From Paramyrothecium sp. XJ0827 (taxonomy: Eukaryota > Ascomycota > Sordariomycetes > Hypocreales > Stachybotryaceae), in NCBI GenBank assembly GCA_020881915.1, contig JAJFPB010000007.1, positions 3,782,001-3,846,000 of the forward strand: DNA of 64,000 bases, read 5' to 3'. Numbering within the stretch: position 1 is the first letter of the stretch; every line of letters begins with the position of its first letter. The notes beneath the pieces are model-generated. The model was given only the letters and a program-made list of their open reading frames with translations, had not been told where the DNA came from and did not search any database. Shown here piece by piece: positions 34,900 through 46,756 of the stretch. The translations under genes and the position numbers were made by a program.

Positions 34900-36117
34900 A
34901 TGCTACTTCGACAAACATGCGACCGCTGTCGATATCTAAAGGTTCGATGCCACAAGGACAGTCGCAGGCCATCTGTTCGATGCGTGCGCTGTGCGAAGGC
35001 TGGGGCCATTTGCATACACGACCGTAAGTATTTCTATACGCATTTTAGAGCTCTTCTCAGCTCCCAGATAGTCGATGTTGCCCTACTAATGCCCCTTCAG
35101 GACGGCAACGCAGTGGACGTCCAGCAGTCAACAGGTTAGGGGAGAATTCACTGCGGAACAGATCCAGAAATGAAGGATCGATTTCAGGCTCATGCTTGAG
35201 CCTAGAATCAAGCAACGATGAAGCATCTCATCCCGGGTGCTCTAAAATGATCTCGCGGGACCCTTCGAGGCCTTGTTCTGGCGGTGTATCATGGCCAAAT
35301 GCATTATCGGTGGCTTCATTCCAGGAAATTGATCACTTCATGGATTATGACGATGACACAAACATCGCATCTTCCTTCGATTTGAACTTGCTCGCAAAAC
35401 GAGCTTGAGCTATTGACGGATGGAACCATGCCTGCCCCAGGTGCCGGACCCAACAACGCGAGCACGGCAAATGATTCCATAGAGATGGACATGAAGGAGT
35501 TGATGGAATTGAGTCTTAGGGCCTATCGAAGCACAAGCACTAGCGAGATAACTTCTCCGGATGAGCTATTGGCAATGACGCAATCGGTGCTTACAATTCT
35601 GGGACGAATGGCTGCGAGAGTACAGCAGCAGAAAGAAGCCCCGGTCCTCGGCAACGGAAGCCAGGAATCTCAATCCGTTCTCCACCATGGCCCACAAGTT
35701 TTCATCAGTCTTGTGCTTCAGGCGTTATCTGTCTGCGAGCTGATCTACAGCGCTCTTGTCCACACCTGCCGGGTACTCCACAGCGAGCTCGAGCTGCAGA
35801 GCCAGCCTGACGGCAGCAGCGGTGGGAACAATCGCAGGGTTTCTGACGCACAAGGCGTCATGATTGTGGAGCTCGTCAACTGCTTGTTTGAAAAGCTAAG
35901 CCGTAGCCAAAGACAGCTTCTTGCTAACGCTTTAACTGCTAACGGCGCTTCGTCGACCAACGTGGATAGGCCGAGTCCAGACAACTTGGCCACGGATTCA
36001 TCGGTCTCATCGGACGTACCGTCAGGTTTCACGGCAAGTGTGTTACCAATCATGGTGCAAAGAGCTCAAGAGAACATTTGCAACTGCGTACCTGTATTCA
36101 GGCTATTGGAGATTTGA
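34900..36117 (+). CDS. AflR-like Zn(II)2Cys6 transcription factor with apparent frameshift
   Basis: Exon 1 is 34900-35023, a 77-bp intron follows, and exon 2 is 35101-36117. The zinc cluster uses C7, C10, C17, C28, C31 and C38 and is followed by RRQRSGRPAVNR, a common flank in AflR-type regulators. The C-terminal part (SVLTILGRMAARVQQQ, SLVLQALSVCELIYSALVHT, QRAQENICNCVPVFRLLE) matches the AflR C-terminal regulatory domain found in secondary-metabolite clusters. Frame 1 ends at TGA 35406-35408, and the rest of the protein continues one base on. Dropping one A from the AAAA at 35396-35399 gives a continuous protein of about 379 residues. It could be a sequencing or assembly indel, a pseudogene, or a weak intron (35307-35403). 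Target genes are unknown. Confidence 0.82.
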
Positions 36118-36469
36118 CTTTGAAGAAAGACTTGTGTATAAAGTTGGGGAATAAGTTGAAGGATAAATGATCTTGTGGAGAACAGCTCCTTCAGCGAGTT
36201 AATCTAGCAACGCGAACGCCGCAAAGAGGATCGACTTACTTGCGATTCAGCCGGACCTTCGCTCGAATAAACTTCGATCTCAAGAGCTTCTTAAAAGTTC
36301 ACGGATATTAAGCTTCTGCGAGCTAGTTCAGAAGTCGTTGTCGTAACAAATTGATCCGTTTAGGAACAAAGCATTGCAATGTGCCTTCGATGGATAACTT
36401 GCATGTTCAAATCATTAACTTTATTATATTAATACCTTGCGGCCTTCCTTTAAACCCGATCATCGGCTA
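36118..36469. other. intergenic region between convergent genes
   Basis: About 350 bp between two convergent 3' ends, AT-leaning in part. No gene is seen. Confidence 0.5.
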
Positions 36470-37808
36470 TTATACAGTCTGGGTCTTGCTCATACTGTCA
36501 TCCCAAGGGGCACTTTTCGTCCCACTAGTGAGCTCTTCCTCACTTCCCAGCCTTCCATGAGACCACTCGTCATTGTTTCCACGGGTCTCAGTCCTGGAGT
36601 TGGTATCCTTGAAACCATCATCTTTGTCGGTCGTCAGCTCAGTTAAACGGATCATGGACCGGCCCTTGCCACTGCCTTTCTTGCCGTCCCGAGACCTATC
36701 GCTGAAGATGGCCGGACTACGACGGTCTGACGCAGCCGGGGCGGAAGGCTCATCGGAAACTCGAGTGCCGATCCGGAGGCCGATGCTTCGGATGAGAGGA
36801 CGGAGCGTGGCGAGACTGCCTGCCGTGATAGCAAGGCCTTGTTCGGTGTTGGACCAAATTGCAATGTCGACGGTCGCCCCTGCGTTTATCAGTAGCCAGA
36901 CTTGGTGGAATTGTGGTATGAAGACGTACAAAGAAAGTCGGGATTCTTGAAATCCTTTACATAACCAAACCGCACGACTACTGCTGCGCTTGCCCTAGAT
37001 TGGGTTAGCCACATCCCGACTTGAGGAGCCAGTGAAGTCTTACACGCAAGCCATAATGACGATAGGTACCAACGCAATCTTACTCCTCTTGTCCATGTTC
37101 AACCTGTAGATGAGCACGAGCGGGAGCAGAGCAAACGTGAAGTCGCAGATCACGCTGCATGCGCTGTAAAGATATGTGAGGGCGATGATGACATCAATGT
37201 TGACGCAAGAACCCTTTTGGTCCTTGTTCCAGAAGAAGGAAATCGGGTTGCATTGGAACAGAGTGACGAAGAAGAAGACGATTCCAGTGAGGACCGTGAC
37301 AGCCATCACGCTGTAGATAGTCCAGATATCTCGACGTCGGATGGTGATTCGGAGAAGGAAGTAGCCAATAGAGATCTTGGAAGCAATCATCGAGAGACAA
37401 TACCACAGGTAGCAATACCACCAATACTAGGTGCACTGTTAGTGCTTCGTTGCTCTAACTGCCTGATTACATCTCGACTTACTCTCATGGCTGTCTTGCG
37501 GTCTGCATCCTCAAGAACCCACCAATGGCGCCCGGTACCGTGTTCGACACCAACAAGCGCACAGGTAACAAAAAGGATGAAAAAGGCCTGTTTCGTCGCA
37601 ATGGTCAGACAAATTTCAAGGCTAGATTCACGACTGAGTCTCGGGTCCAACTCACCAGTGCTGCCAGCATGCACCAGTCGTCAAAGCCAAAGCTCTTGAC
37701 GATGAGGGCTCGCGTGTAGCATCGCAGAACGGTGGCAATAAAGGCAGTGATGACGAGCATGTAGCACACGGCCTGCAATTCAGGGCCGCGGTTGTCGTAG
37801 TCACCCAT
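36470..37808 (-). CDS. Pth11-like rhodopsin-domain membrane receptor
   Basis: Minus strand, five exons (37808-37656, 37587-37483, 37426-37044, 36994-36930, 36879-36470), 371 residues. Spliced landmarks are RCYTRALIVKSFGFDDWCML, the TGRHWW loop, MIASKISIGYFLLRI, FFFVTLFQCNPISFFWNKDQ, and WATVDIAIWSNTEQGLAITA with SLATLRPLIRS. This is the classic Pth11-type 7-TM core; no CFEM domain precedes it. The cytoplasmic tail is about 100 residues, polar, rich in Ser, Lys and Asp. Family members act as plasma-membrane sensors of surface or nutrient cues in plant-associated fungi. The donor at 37043 was taken so that the protein reads MACVASAAVVVRFGY. Ligand unknown. It is the second rhodopsin-domain protein in this window. 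Confidence 0.9.
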
Positions 37809-40800
37809 TTCGAGCTTCAATCATTGCCTGCAATTGACTCTGGTTGATATTCCCCATCAAATCACTCACGAACGAAGACGGGGTGATGGCATTGCAGCGC
37901 TGAACGGCACAGACATGTGGAAGGGAAAACTTTGGGGACCTGCGGACCTTTTCAATGGCGGCCATGTCCGGACCAATTTGTGGGGTGGGTAGCGTTGGTT
38001 CATGCGACGCCATGCTTCAAAGGCGACGGCGATATCTCCCAAAAGGGGGCACAGACAATCTCGACCCGCGTGGCAAGCTGCCTCCCCTGCAGCACAAATG
38101 TGCGGCTGGGTCCTCCCCATCCTTGGGCAGCTACACTAATAGGGCCGGCGTGAACTTAGCGCCGGTTTAGTTCTCTCTTGCCGAGGCACTGGCCGAAACG
38201 CTTTCGTTTTGGTGCTGGTCTGGCGCAATTGGCTTCGCGTTATGTGGGACGGAATGCCAGCCCGCGTTCTACGTAGTGGTCGCATGAAGCCGGGAGCAGG
38301 CGCAATGACTCCACAAGCGGGCCCAGACACCGTTGCGAGGACAGTCCCGTAGGCTTCCAGAAAGGAGAAGTCTTTCCGGGCGGGCCACTGATGCAGGTCA
38401 ATTCCCAACAGAACAGGAGCCCAGGGGTGTTGTCGTTCTCGGTAACCCGATCTGCACATCCCGGAGCAATGGCAGGGAGCTCAAGCTTCAGGTAAGTCAA
38501 AGATGAAGAACCCATTCCCAAGTCATAAGAGGGTCAGGGGTCCCACGACATCGCCTCAAAAATGCGGATGCGCTCGTCTCGCCAGTTCCCACCTCAGCCT
38601 GCGCTCCACTGCCCACAGCACAACGGTCGTCAGCTTGAAGAATCTAGCCATGAAGGGTTGGCTAGCATACAGTAGGGCTCGCGGCTGCGGCCCTCGACAG
38701 AGCCGATAGGCGTAGCGCCCGCGACCGTCTGTGTTAGCACTGGACTAGACGGATTCTGTCCCATTGATAATGTTGAAATAAGCTTGGGCTTGTCTGAGAC
38801 AAGACAGGATTTTCAGCATCAGGGAGGGGAAAGGGCAACTCATTCGCACGCTAACTTAGGGGTCAGGCACCATGACGATATTGTTCTCCTCGAAGTTTTG
38901 CCAGCGCCGCAGGCACCGGTCGACCGGTTGGCAAGCATCCCAATCCTTGCCGATCTTGTCTCGGCAGTCCCCATCAAGCCCTCAACCGCAGGCCGGGGGG
39001 GGCCTGTTTTTGCCTGTTACCAGCGCCGACACAACCGACGGAGCCGACCGGGCAAGGCTTGCAATGGCAATCCCGGGGAAGAGGACATGCGTCCGTCGTG
39101 TTGCACGTGCTGTCGCCCCACAACGAAGACTCCTTTTGTCCTTTGCCCTGGCGAACGCTGGTCACAAAGCAGTCATGTCTGGGGCGCTAGTTCCTGAAGC
39201 TGATGTCGATCTTCTCAGTATCTGCTGGCTGTCCCCTTAATGATGAGCTCTTGTGTCAGCGCTATTGTGGGAAGAACTGCCGATAACGGTTGAGCATCGC
39301 GCTACTACTGAGTCCAGCGGACCGCAGAATGTCACCGTCTGTGCAATTTAACGGAACATTAGCCCCTAGCCATATGTCGGTAGTTGGCTGCCAAATCCTA
39401 CAACAAACCAAACAATGTGCAATCATCCGTGCACCACCTTGACACCCACGTCGAGCACTTGCGTGCTTTCGTGCTAAGATCTTCAACAGGGATTTCAAGG
39501 AGGTTCGCAAGATCGGAGCATCTTGACGACGCGAATTCCTAACAAGGCCCTCCTCAAAGTCCATTGATGCCCAATGCGCAAGATGATGAGACAATACTTA
39601 AGCGATAGTTTGAGCCCTTAAACAATTAACTTTGCCTAGTTTCTGCAATCGAAGATCTTATCGCCAGGTCTAATATGCAAGAGGCTTTGGACGACGGGCC
39701 ATAGCCAGAGGCAATTTTCAGGACTTGCCACGCGAGACCCATAGTTAGGCGATTCCAGCAGTCAGCCACAACAGCCAGGATGATGACTCGCGGTGGACCC
39801 TTGCTGTTCGGCAGATGCACTCGCACCAATGCAGGAGTAATTTGAAAGGTGTGGCAATTAATCATGCACAAGGATTTCGCCTACCCTGTAAACCGGGTGT
39901 GTTGAATGCCATGAAAATGGCAGTGCCTATGAATTCCGACGCAGCACCACCGCGAGCAGCACTTGAATGTAAAGGCGCGGACAATTGCTCACTTTGTGCA
40001 CAAGACGTCCTGTCCCTGGTTGTTGAGACACGAATTTTGCTTGCCTGAAAGAAATTTTTGGACATATTCGTCCGGTATTCGCAGTATTCTTTGTCGTTTC
40101 GCCAGGTGGTCCTGTTACATTAAAGTAGCTGCTTTAATTCATCAGACTTTGCGCAAACGCTCACTCTCAAGCACATCTCGCCCCGTGCTTCGGGTTTACC
40201 AACAAAAGTTCATATATTTTTGCTCTCCTACCCAAAATTGCTTCTCGAGCGCGCTGCTCACCAGTTTATCCGCTGACGTATTCTTCTCTCGTAGTACATG
40301 CCAGAATAGCACTCCAACTCCAACATCATTCAATGTATAGATCAACTCATCTAATTCCTTGAGTAACCCGAATTGGCGAGTTTTCTATCCCTTGTCGTCT
40401 GGTAGTAATTATCAGCTTATGTCCACACCCAGCGAGTCAGCACCCAGTCCGTATTCCCTTCTACCATGTATTCTCAATCCGTGTTGATTACAACTTGACG
40501 GGGTTCCTTCCCTTTAAACCGCATCCTCTTGTGTATTATATCAATAAGTGACTGAAACGATGGTAACCGCCTTCAGATCTGCCACTTGGGTTCTTACATT
40601 GACTCCTTCGAGAGGCATGGTTAGATCGTAACGTGAGCCCTCGCCTAGAGAAACACCCCCTGCCACCCCGGCTTTGGGGGTGCTATTGTCTCTACAAGCG
40701 CAATCAACTGCAATAAATGAAGAGTCCATATATGAGGCCAAGCCCTTGCTATGTGGGCACGGCGTATCTAATTCACATGCCACATCGGTCCAGCAGCTCT

Positions 40801-41963
40801 CATCATCGCAATTCTACAACAACGCTGCATCGGTTTGTCCTTGACGTGTATCTGGATTAAATCCGCGGGCTTTCGACTGGCTGACTTTAATGTGCGACTG
40901 AATATGTGAGGCGTTTCTGGTATTCACCATGGGGTTGGCATAAGACTGGGTGACTGTGCTGAGATGGGGGCGCGGATGCCGTGCTGATTCAGAAATTGCA
41001 CTACGCCAAACAAAGATGCAATATTATAGGGTGGGTTGAGACCTAAAATTGAACTTAACTGATATGATTATGGAAATGGTCCAAGCCGGGGCACAATCTA
41101 TCAGGCGTGACCTACTGCAGACTTGCTACCTACCTAATACTGGCAAATCGCCCGTAATTTCAGAGTAGCTCTATGACAATCTGGTGAGCCTGCCTTACAC
41201 TATGGGTATGGGGCAGCTTGCTTCGGGGCCTGGATGTTGTGATTTGAGGGATATGTAGGCGCAAGTCGGCCTCTATTGCGAAAACGTTTAGGTGAAGGCT
41301 CCGGTCCATTTAACGTGGCAAGCTGATGCTGACGGATGACTGCATTTCCATACCCAAGTTTGTTACTACCCAACTTATGATTCTGCAAACGTAATTGGTG
41401 GGCACCTTTCGGCGATTGCCTAGCTAGGACGAGCCGCGTTTCCTGTCGCTTGCGATCACGATAGTACATAATATTGAGGCTCAACATTCTCATGCCACCT
41501 TCCTACTGTGGCTCAAGTCAGACGAGGCATTTCGCCAGAATCCAAGTGTCACTTGAAGATGCTTCAGATAAGTAATGACTTGTTCCTCTTTGTAACAGTT
41601 GAGCTTTCGACAGTCTTCTTACTTGAGACGCAGGTCTTGTGTTGAGACCGTGAGTCAGACCAGGCGGCTAAAAGCGAATGGCCAAAGTCTTTATGCAAAA
41701 GACTCATAGAGATGACTGGGTGTGAAGAGAGGATAATCTCAGCTCATTTCCTCTCGGCTACTACTCTCTCTGGTATGGTCACCAGCTTCGATGCATGCAC
41801 ATATGAAAAAGTCCGGTATTATGCAGTCCTCCGGAAGAACAGCTTCCGCAATCCTTCTTGCAATCCGATACATAAACTGCATCTTGTCCTGGACAGGTTG
41901 AAAGAACGATAAAAAGAAGTAGCAAACCATACTTGACCACGCATTCACCGACAAATTTTCACC
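37809..41963. other. long gene-poor stretch
   Basis: About 4.1 kb. Open frames of up to about 135 codons occur on both strands, but none contains a domain I recognise, and I could not build a spliced model. Base composition is ordinary at first and more AT-rich after 40 kb. It may hold degraded genes or a lineage-specific gene I cannot recognise. Confidence 0.4.
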
Positions 41964-42390
41964 ATGCGGGCTTTTTCCAGTTTTCTAGCCTTGGCCTTTG
42001 CCACTGGGGCCGTAGCAGCGCCTGATTCTGCTCTTGAAGACCGATCTGTCGGTATCGTCTATCTTCAGTTCTTCCCCGAGGCTGATTGCGAGGGGGACTG
42101 GCTCGAGAACACCGTATGGGTAGACAGGGGGGTGGATACTTGCTATCGGGAGACTACTGTCACCTGGAAGCCATATGTTAGCTGGAGAATCATCAACAAT
42201 AGTGCTATCCGAGATGGTAAGTGGATTTTCGGTTCCTTTTGAGCCAGAAGACTACTGAGATTGTGATCAAGTGAACGTATTTAGCCAGCCAGGCTGCACT
42301 ACCGACGATGATGGCAGTGTGATTACCGTTCCTGCGGGTGCTACGCAATGCTACAATCAGTACATTGGATCTACACAATTTATAGTCTGA
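41964..42390 (+). CDS. small secreted four-cysteine protein 2 (effector candidate)
   Basis: Two exons (41964-42216, 42272-42390) with a 55-bp intron, 123 residues. The signal peptide of about 19 residues ends near AVAA|PD. Cysteines are C42, C60, C93 and C111, matching those of the protein at 7205. Shared blocks include SWRIINN before the splice site and GCTTDDDGSVITV after it. First exon length (253 nt) and intron phase are identical to the paralogue. The two proteins are otherwise well diverged, so the duplication is not recent. No enzymatic motif is visible. Likely extracellular. Confidence 0.86.
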
Positions 42391-42716
42391 GTAAAGCACA
42401 GTATGACTTGAGTTGGGAAAGTAGAGCTTAAGACAATGTATTGAGAATAACGCATATGCTTTCTGACAAACAAATGCTAAGAAGAAAGAGATTCCTCGAA
42501 GATGGACGGCGAGGCAATTCCAAATATCCTCCGCGATACGCCAGGCTCCAAACTGAGCAGCAAACCTAACTGCGAACGAGCTTTACCCACATTTACAAGC
42601 CGACTACTCTGTGCATGAACTGGTCAGCTAAGAGATGGAATGGAAACAATATATGTATGTTGGACAACTGATCGATTTCCCAACTTCCCGCTGTTGGCTG
42701 TGGAAAACCATGCCAT
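42391..42716. other. intergenic region between convergent genes
   Basis: About 325 bp separating the secreted-protein gene from the end of the aldo/keto reductase. Nothing else is seen. Confidence 0.5.
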
Positions 42717-43975
42717 TTAATGTCCTACCCGAGCCTGCTGGGCTTCATTATACCGATTTCCATGCGGTTTGGCTGAATCAATAATCCTCCGCAATTCGCT
42801 TTTTTCGCCATCTGTCAATTCCACGTTTCTCGAAGCAAAGTTCTCTTCTAGTCGCTTGGGCTTAGTTGTTCCAGGTATCGCAATCATGCCCTGCGCCGCG
42901 ACCCAGGCCAGCGCAATCTGCGTAAGAGTGCAACCCTTGGCAGTCGCGAGCTTCTTAATCTCGGTCACAATAGCCTTGTTCTTATAAAAGTTTTCGCCTT
43001 GGAACTTGGGAACTAGATGATGCTGTTAGCAGCTGCGTCGGATGTAGTTTGGGTGAGGTGGTGAATTACCCGTTCGACGGAAATCGTCGGGCGCAAAATC
43101 ATCAGGGGTCTTATACGGGAAATCATCCACCAGCCATCCGTGACCGAGGGGGCTATACGCTACGTATGCGATACCAAGCTCCTTAGCCGTTTCGATGAGG
43201 CCGTCTGTCTCGTGTATCGTTTCAGAAGCGGAGTACTCGGCCTGGAGAGCATCGATGTTGGCAACTGAATACAGATTAGCAAAAGCCTTTAGGCGTGTGA
43301 CCAGGATCTTCTACTGGTATTGGCTTTGCGCAGGGTCGCTGCAGAACACTCAGAGAGGCCAATGTATTTGGTTTTGCCCTGCTTGCGAAGATTATCTAGT
43401 GCAAGAATGGACTCCTCCAGAGGAGTGTCTGCGCAATTGTATTAGATATGAGCAAAGGAACATAGATAGAGGGGACACACTGGGGTCAATTCGATGCAGG
43501 TAGTATAGGTCAGGCGCGAAGCCGAGCCTCTCAATGGTGCCCTCCATGTACTTGTTGATGTGGGACTCAGAGTTCGTAACGTTGCCGTCCTCGAACACTG
43601 CAATACCGCACTTGGAGGCAACTGCAAGTCAGTGTTTGTTAGTTTACAATTTCGGTAATCACGAGTGGTGGTTTGATTACTCACGGAAAACCTTGTCACG
43701 AACATTGTGCTTTCTAATGAAATCCCCAAGCAACTTTTCGTTCATACCAGCCTGATAAGCCACCTGCCGTACTTGTCAAGACTTGTCACCTTCAAACAAG
43801 ACACGAAGGTGCTTACTGCTGTGTCCCAAAACGTGCAGCCGAGCTCGATTGCCTTCAGTAAAACGGGCTCGGCTTGTTCGGGCGTCAGCTTCGTGCCGAG
43901 GCCGAAGCTGATTCCCATGGCACCGAAGCCAGGCGAGGGGACATGAATGTCCGCAAAAGGAATTGTGTGAGCCAT
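42717..43975 (-). CDS. aldo/keto reductase (AKR13/YakC-like)
   Basis: Minus strand, six exons (43975-43817, 43763-43685, 43621-43481, 43428-43315, 43264-43070, 43012-42717), 327 residues. The catalytic tetrad is D51, Y56, K83 and H122. The barrel start [41 protein letters not shown] and the coenzyme loop [13 protein letters not shown] with R near the C-terminus are all visible. The enzyme reduces carbonyls with NADPH in the cytosol. Its closest relatives appear to be fungal pyridoxal or aryl-aldehyde reductase-like proteins; the substrate is unknown. The gene is intron-rich compared with its neighbours. A TATA box lies about 120 bp upstream. Confidence 0.93.
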
Positions 43976-45105
43976 ATTGAGCGGCTCTACCGAGATTCGA
44001 TGAGTGGTAATAGAAAAGTGTTGGTAGTCTAGCGGAATGGCTTGGAGGTTTACGGAACGGGACTGATGTATAAGCGAGCTGCGGTGTGACCACCTCTTAT
44101 ATACATGTAGCTGGGAGCGAAGATCTGGACGATGTGATAGAAATGGAGGAACCACGTTCAGGAGTGGCGGGCTTAAGGTTCCTAAGTCCTGGGTCCGTGT
44201 CTTTCATTCTGTCGTCCACTGTGTGCTGGCGACAAGCCGTAGTGTGGATCTTGAAGCTCCAAAAAGCCTGGGTGTGCTTGCGGTGAAGCCAACCTGGAAG
44301 CGATGATAACATAGGCGGTGGGTGAACGGCACAATTCCGCGCTGCAGACTAGGGTGGGGAAAAATCCTCTTTGTATAATTGCGTAACTCTAAGATGGGAG
44401 CTCAATATGTCGGACGCCATCGTTGGATGGCTTGTCGAGTTAGCGCCCATGTACGGTTGGCTCCGCCTTGTCGGGGGAGCTCCCCGAGTCACCGGCCTTA
44501 ATGTTGTTAGCCCCGGACAATTAATGTGTCAAACGGCCAGAGCTGCTGGTTTCTGTGGTTGAACTCGGAGTTGGCCCGAGGCATGGATCACTAGCAAGTC
44601 AAGCCGCCAGGAAAACTGGGCTCAACCTGGATAAGCCAGTCAATAACAGGCAATCGCCTTGCAAACCATTCACGTACAACTTTACTTCTGGTCGTTTTAA
44701 GATCAGATGATGTCACGACATCTACATACCCATCTTGCCTAGTGCCACAAGAACAGCTAAAAATGGACCAAAGATCAGATCGGGTAAGCAGAGGAGGACG
44801 GGAAGCCCACGTTAGCTAACAGCTACTGAAATCCAGGCAAAAATCGACCAGGCGCGACGATGAAAACGCGACGATCCCGGACATCTACGAAATTTCTTTT
44901 CCCTACCTCACTCTCTCAGACCACCATACACCTTCAAGAGACCCACCGTGGCCAGAACTTCACTCAAGGCCGGGGTTAAATTTTCCAAACTCCGGACGTG
45001 GCACTGTTGTTAAATCCAACCGTGGGCACCCTGTTCTCACAAACCAGCTATTCAATATTGTTTCTTTTCGGCAATTCTTTCGTTTTCACAACTGTACCAG
45101 TCAAC
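43976..45105. other. divergent intergenic region
   Basis: About 1.1 kb between the aldo/keto reductase and the beta-propeller gene. It contains the TATA box at 44096-44103. No gene is seen. Confidence 0.5.
44096..44103 (-). promoter_or_regulatory. TATA box of the aldo/keto reductase
   Basis: On the minus strand it reads TATATAAG, 120 bp before the ATG at 43975. Confidence 0.45.
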
Positions 45106-46116
45106 ATGGTCGTGTCTCTACCGGTCCTCTCGTTTCTGGCGTTGGCAACATCGTCTTTGCTTCCTTCAGCCCTGTCGGCTCCAACGCGCCAGTGCAGTTG
45201 CCCGAGTAAAACTCGCGTCACAACCCTTCAGGTCGTTCCTGGCACCCAGTCCCTCGAAAACATCGCCACTCGATACAACGGCGACATTATCCTGACGTCC
45301 ACCACATCTCCAACCCTGTTCGCTCTATCGGCCCAAGAAAACTATGCGCCACTCCCACTTTATCGCATTCCCGGCGTCAGTGCCCTCACTGGGATATCTG
45401 AGTTGGAGAAAGATGTCTTTTATGTCATTGGTACGAACCTAACTTCGACCGAGGACTCCAACGGGGTGTGGAGAGTCGATTTTCGCAGCTTCGAAACAAC
45501 ACTGAACGGAACCATCATCCAGCCGCCAGAAGTCTCCCTGGTTACACTTGTACCATCCGCTCTGCAACTCAACGGCATGACGCGCCTGGCACAAAACGAC
45601 ACAAACAATTTACTCATCTCCGATTCATCACGAGGGACTGTCATTCGACTGAATGTGAAGACAAGCGTCTTCGAGACTGTCATCCAAGAGACAAAGATGG
45701 CCCCATTAGACACGGGGCTGGGCATTGGTGTCAACGGCATTCGACGCCATGAAAACTATCTCTATTTTGTCAGCTTGGATCGAGAGCTTTTTGCCAGACT
45801 CCCGATATCTCCAGCGACTGGAAGGCCAGAGGGGGAGGCGGAGACCCTAGCCACCGGTATTCCTTTCGGCGACGATTTTGCCCTTTCAGAAGATGGCAAA
45901 TGGGCCTATGTCGCAACGAATGGCCCTGAGAAAGTATATAAGGTGGATGCTATAAACGGAGGTTTGTCTGTACTTGCATCTTCACCAATGCTTGGGTCTG
46001 CGTCTTCAGCGGCGCTTGATGTTCGCCACTCATGTAGGGCCATCTACGTAACCGGTGCCGTTGCCTCCGGAAACAGCACTGTCGGGCATGTATCTATTGT
46101 CCACATAGGTATATAG
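45106..46116 (+). CDS. secreted SMP-30/gluconolactonase-like beta-propeller protein
   Basis: Single exon, 336 residues. An ATG-led signal peptide MVVSLPVLSFLALATSSLLP ends near residue 24; an upstream in-frame extension begins at GTG and is rejected. The mature part has repeating strand-turn patterns such as FYVIGTN, GVWRVDF, GTVIRLN, NYLYFVSLD, DDFALSEDGKWAYVATNG and VYKVDAING, typical of six-bladed beta-propellers. Proteins of this type recur in fungal secondary-metabolite loci, often without a known reaction. Conserved metal ligands could not be fixed by eye. It is likely extracellular or vacuolar. Confidence 0.76.
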   Translation: MVVSLPVLSFLALATSSLLPSALSAPTRQCSCPSKTRVTTLQVVPGTQSLENIATRYNGDIILTSTTSPTLFALSAQENYAPLPLYRIPGVSALTGISELEKDVFYVIGTNLTSTEDSNGVWRVDFRSFETTLNGTIIQPPEVSLVTLVPSALQLNGMTRLAQNDTNNLLISDSSRGTVIRLNVKTSVFETVIQETKMAPLDTGLGIGVNGIRRHENYLYFVSLDRELFARLPISPATGRPEGEAETLATGIPFGDDFALSEDGKWAYVATNGPEKVYKVDAINGGLSVLASSPMLGSASSAALDVRHSCRAIYVTGAVASGNSTVGHVSIVHIGI

Positions 46117-46756
46117 GGACGACTCTGGGGTGGCTTTGAGACGGATTGTCAATACCGGCCAGAAGGATGATAGGTGCTTCCGGTCGACTATGGGGTGAAA
46201 AGATTTTGGATCGTCTATAGATGCCACGGGAATTAATGCCATTGGCCTTGCGACGATCAATCTCATCGATTGCACAAGGCAAGTAGACGTCTTCGGCCCT
46301 TCCCCAAATTTTGAGTTGTTTCGAAGCGGAGCCTACCTGCAGCGCAGACGTCTTTGTAAATGTGCCAGGTTATATCAAGACAGCCATGGTCGATGTAACC
46401 TTCCCTCGAGGTATCATGCTGATTCTAGGTCAACACGTCATTCTGATTGCCCACTATAGTTTCCAGTTGGCGAGTTTGGATGGCAACCAGAAGTACCTTC
46501 TGATTGACCATAGCCCTCTTTACTTCTGTGGTGGTCTAACGACTCTAGTCTGTGCAATTGAGCGCATGGATCGGCGAAGGCGGATACTACAACCCTACTT
46601 ATTTAAGTTCTTGCAAGCTAGGGCTAACCCTCGAGTACCAGATAACTGGGCTATGAAATTACAGATGAATGGATTCATAGAGCCGAAGTCGTTCAGGCTC
46701 GAGGAAAGTACTACTTAGTGTTGACGGGCCGCTATCTTCCACCGCCTCATAGTTGT
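46117..46756. other. intergenic region between convergent genes
   Basis: About 640 bp. A 135-codon open frame at 46311-46718 shows no family or codon signal and is not called. Confidence 0.45.

Noticed and set aside
35284..35324. Intron with GTGTAT...TTCCAG ends to repair the AflR-like frame
   Set aside because: Removing it leads to an immediate TGA in the new frame.
44998..45105. 36-residue extension of the beta-propeller protein
   Set aside because: It begins at GTG; the ATG at 45106 is followed by a typical signal peptide.
46311..46718. 135-codon plus-strand frame between convergent genes
   Set aside because: No domain, no splice context, and mixed hydrophobic pattern; likely chance.
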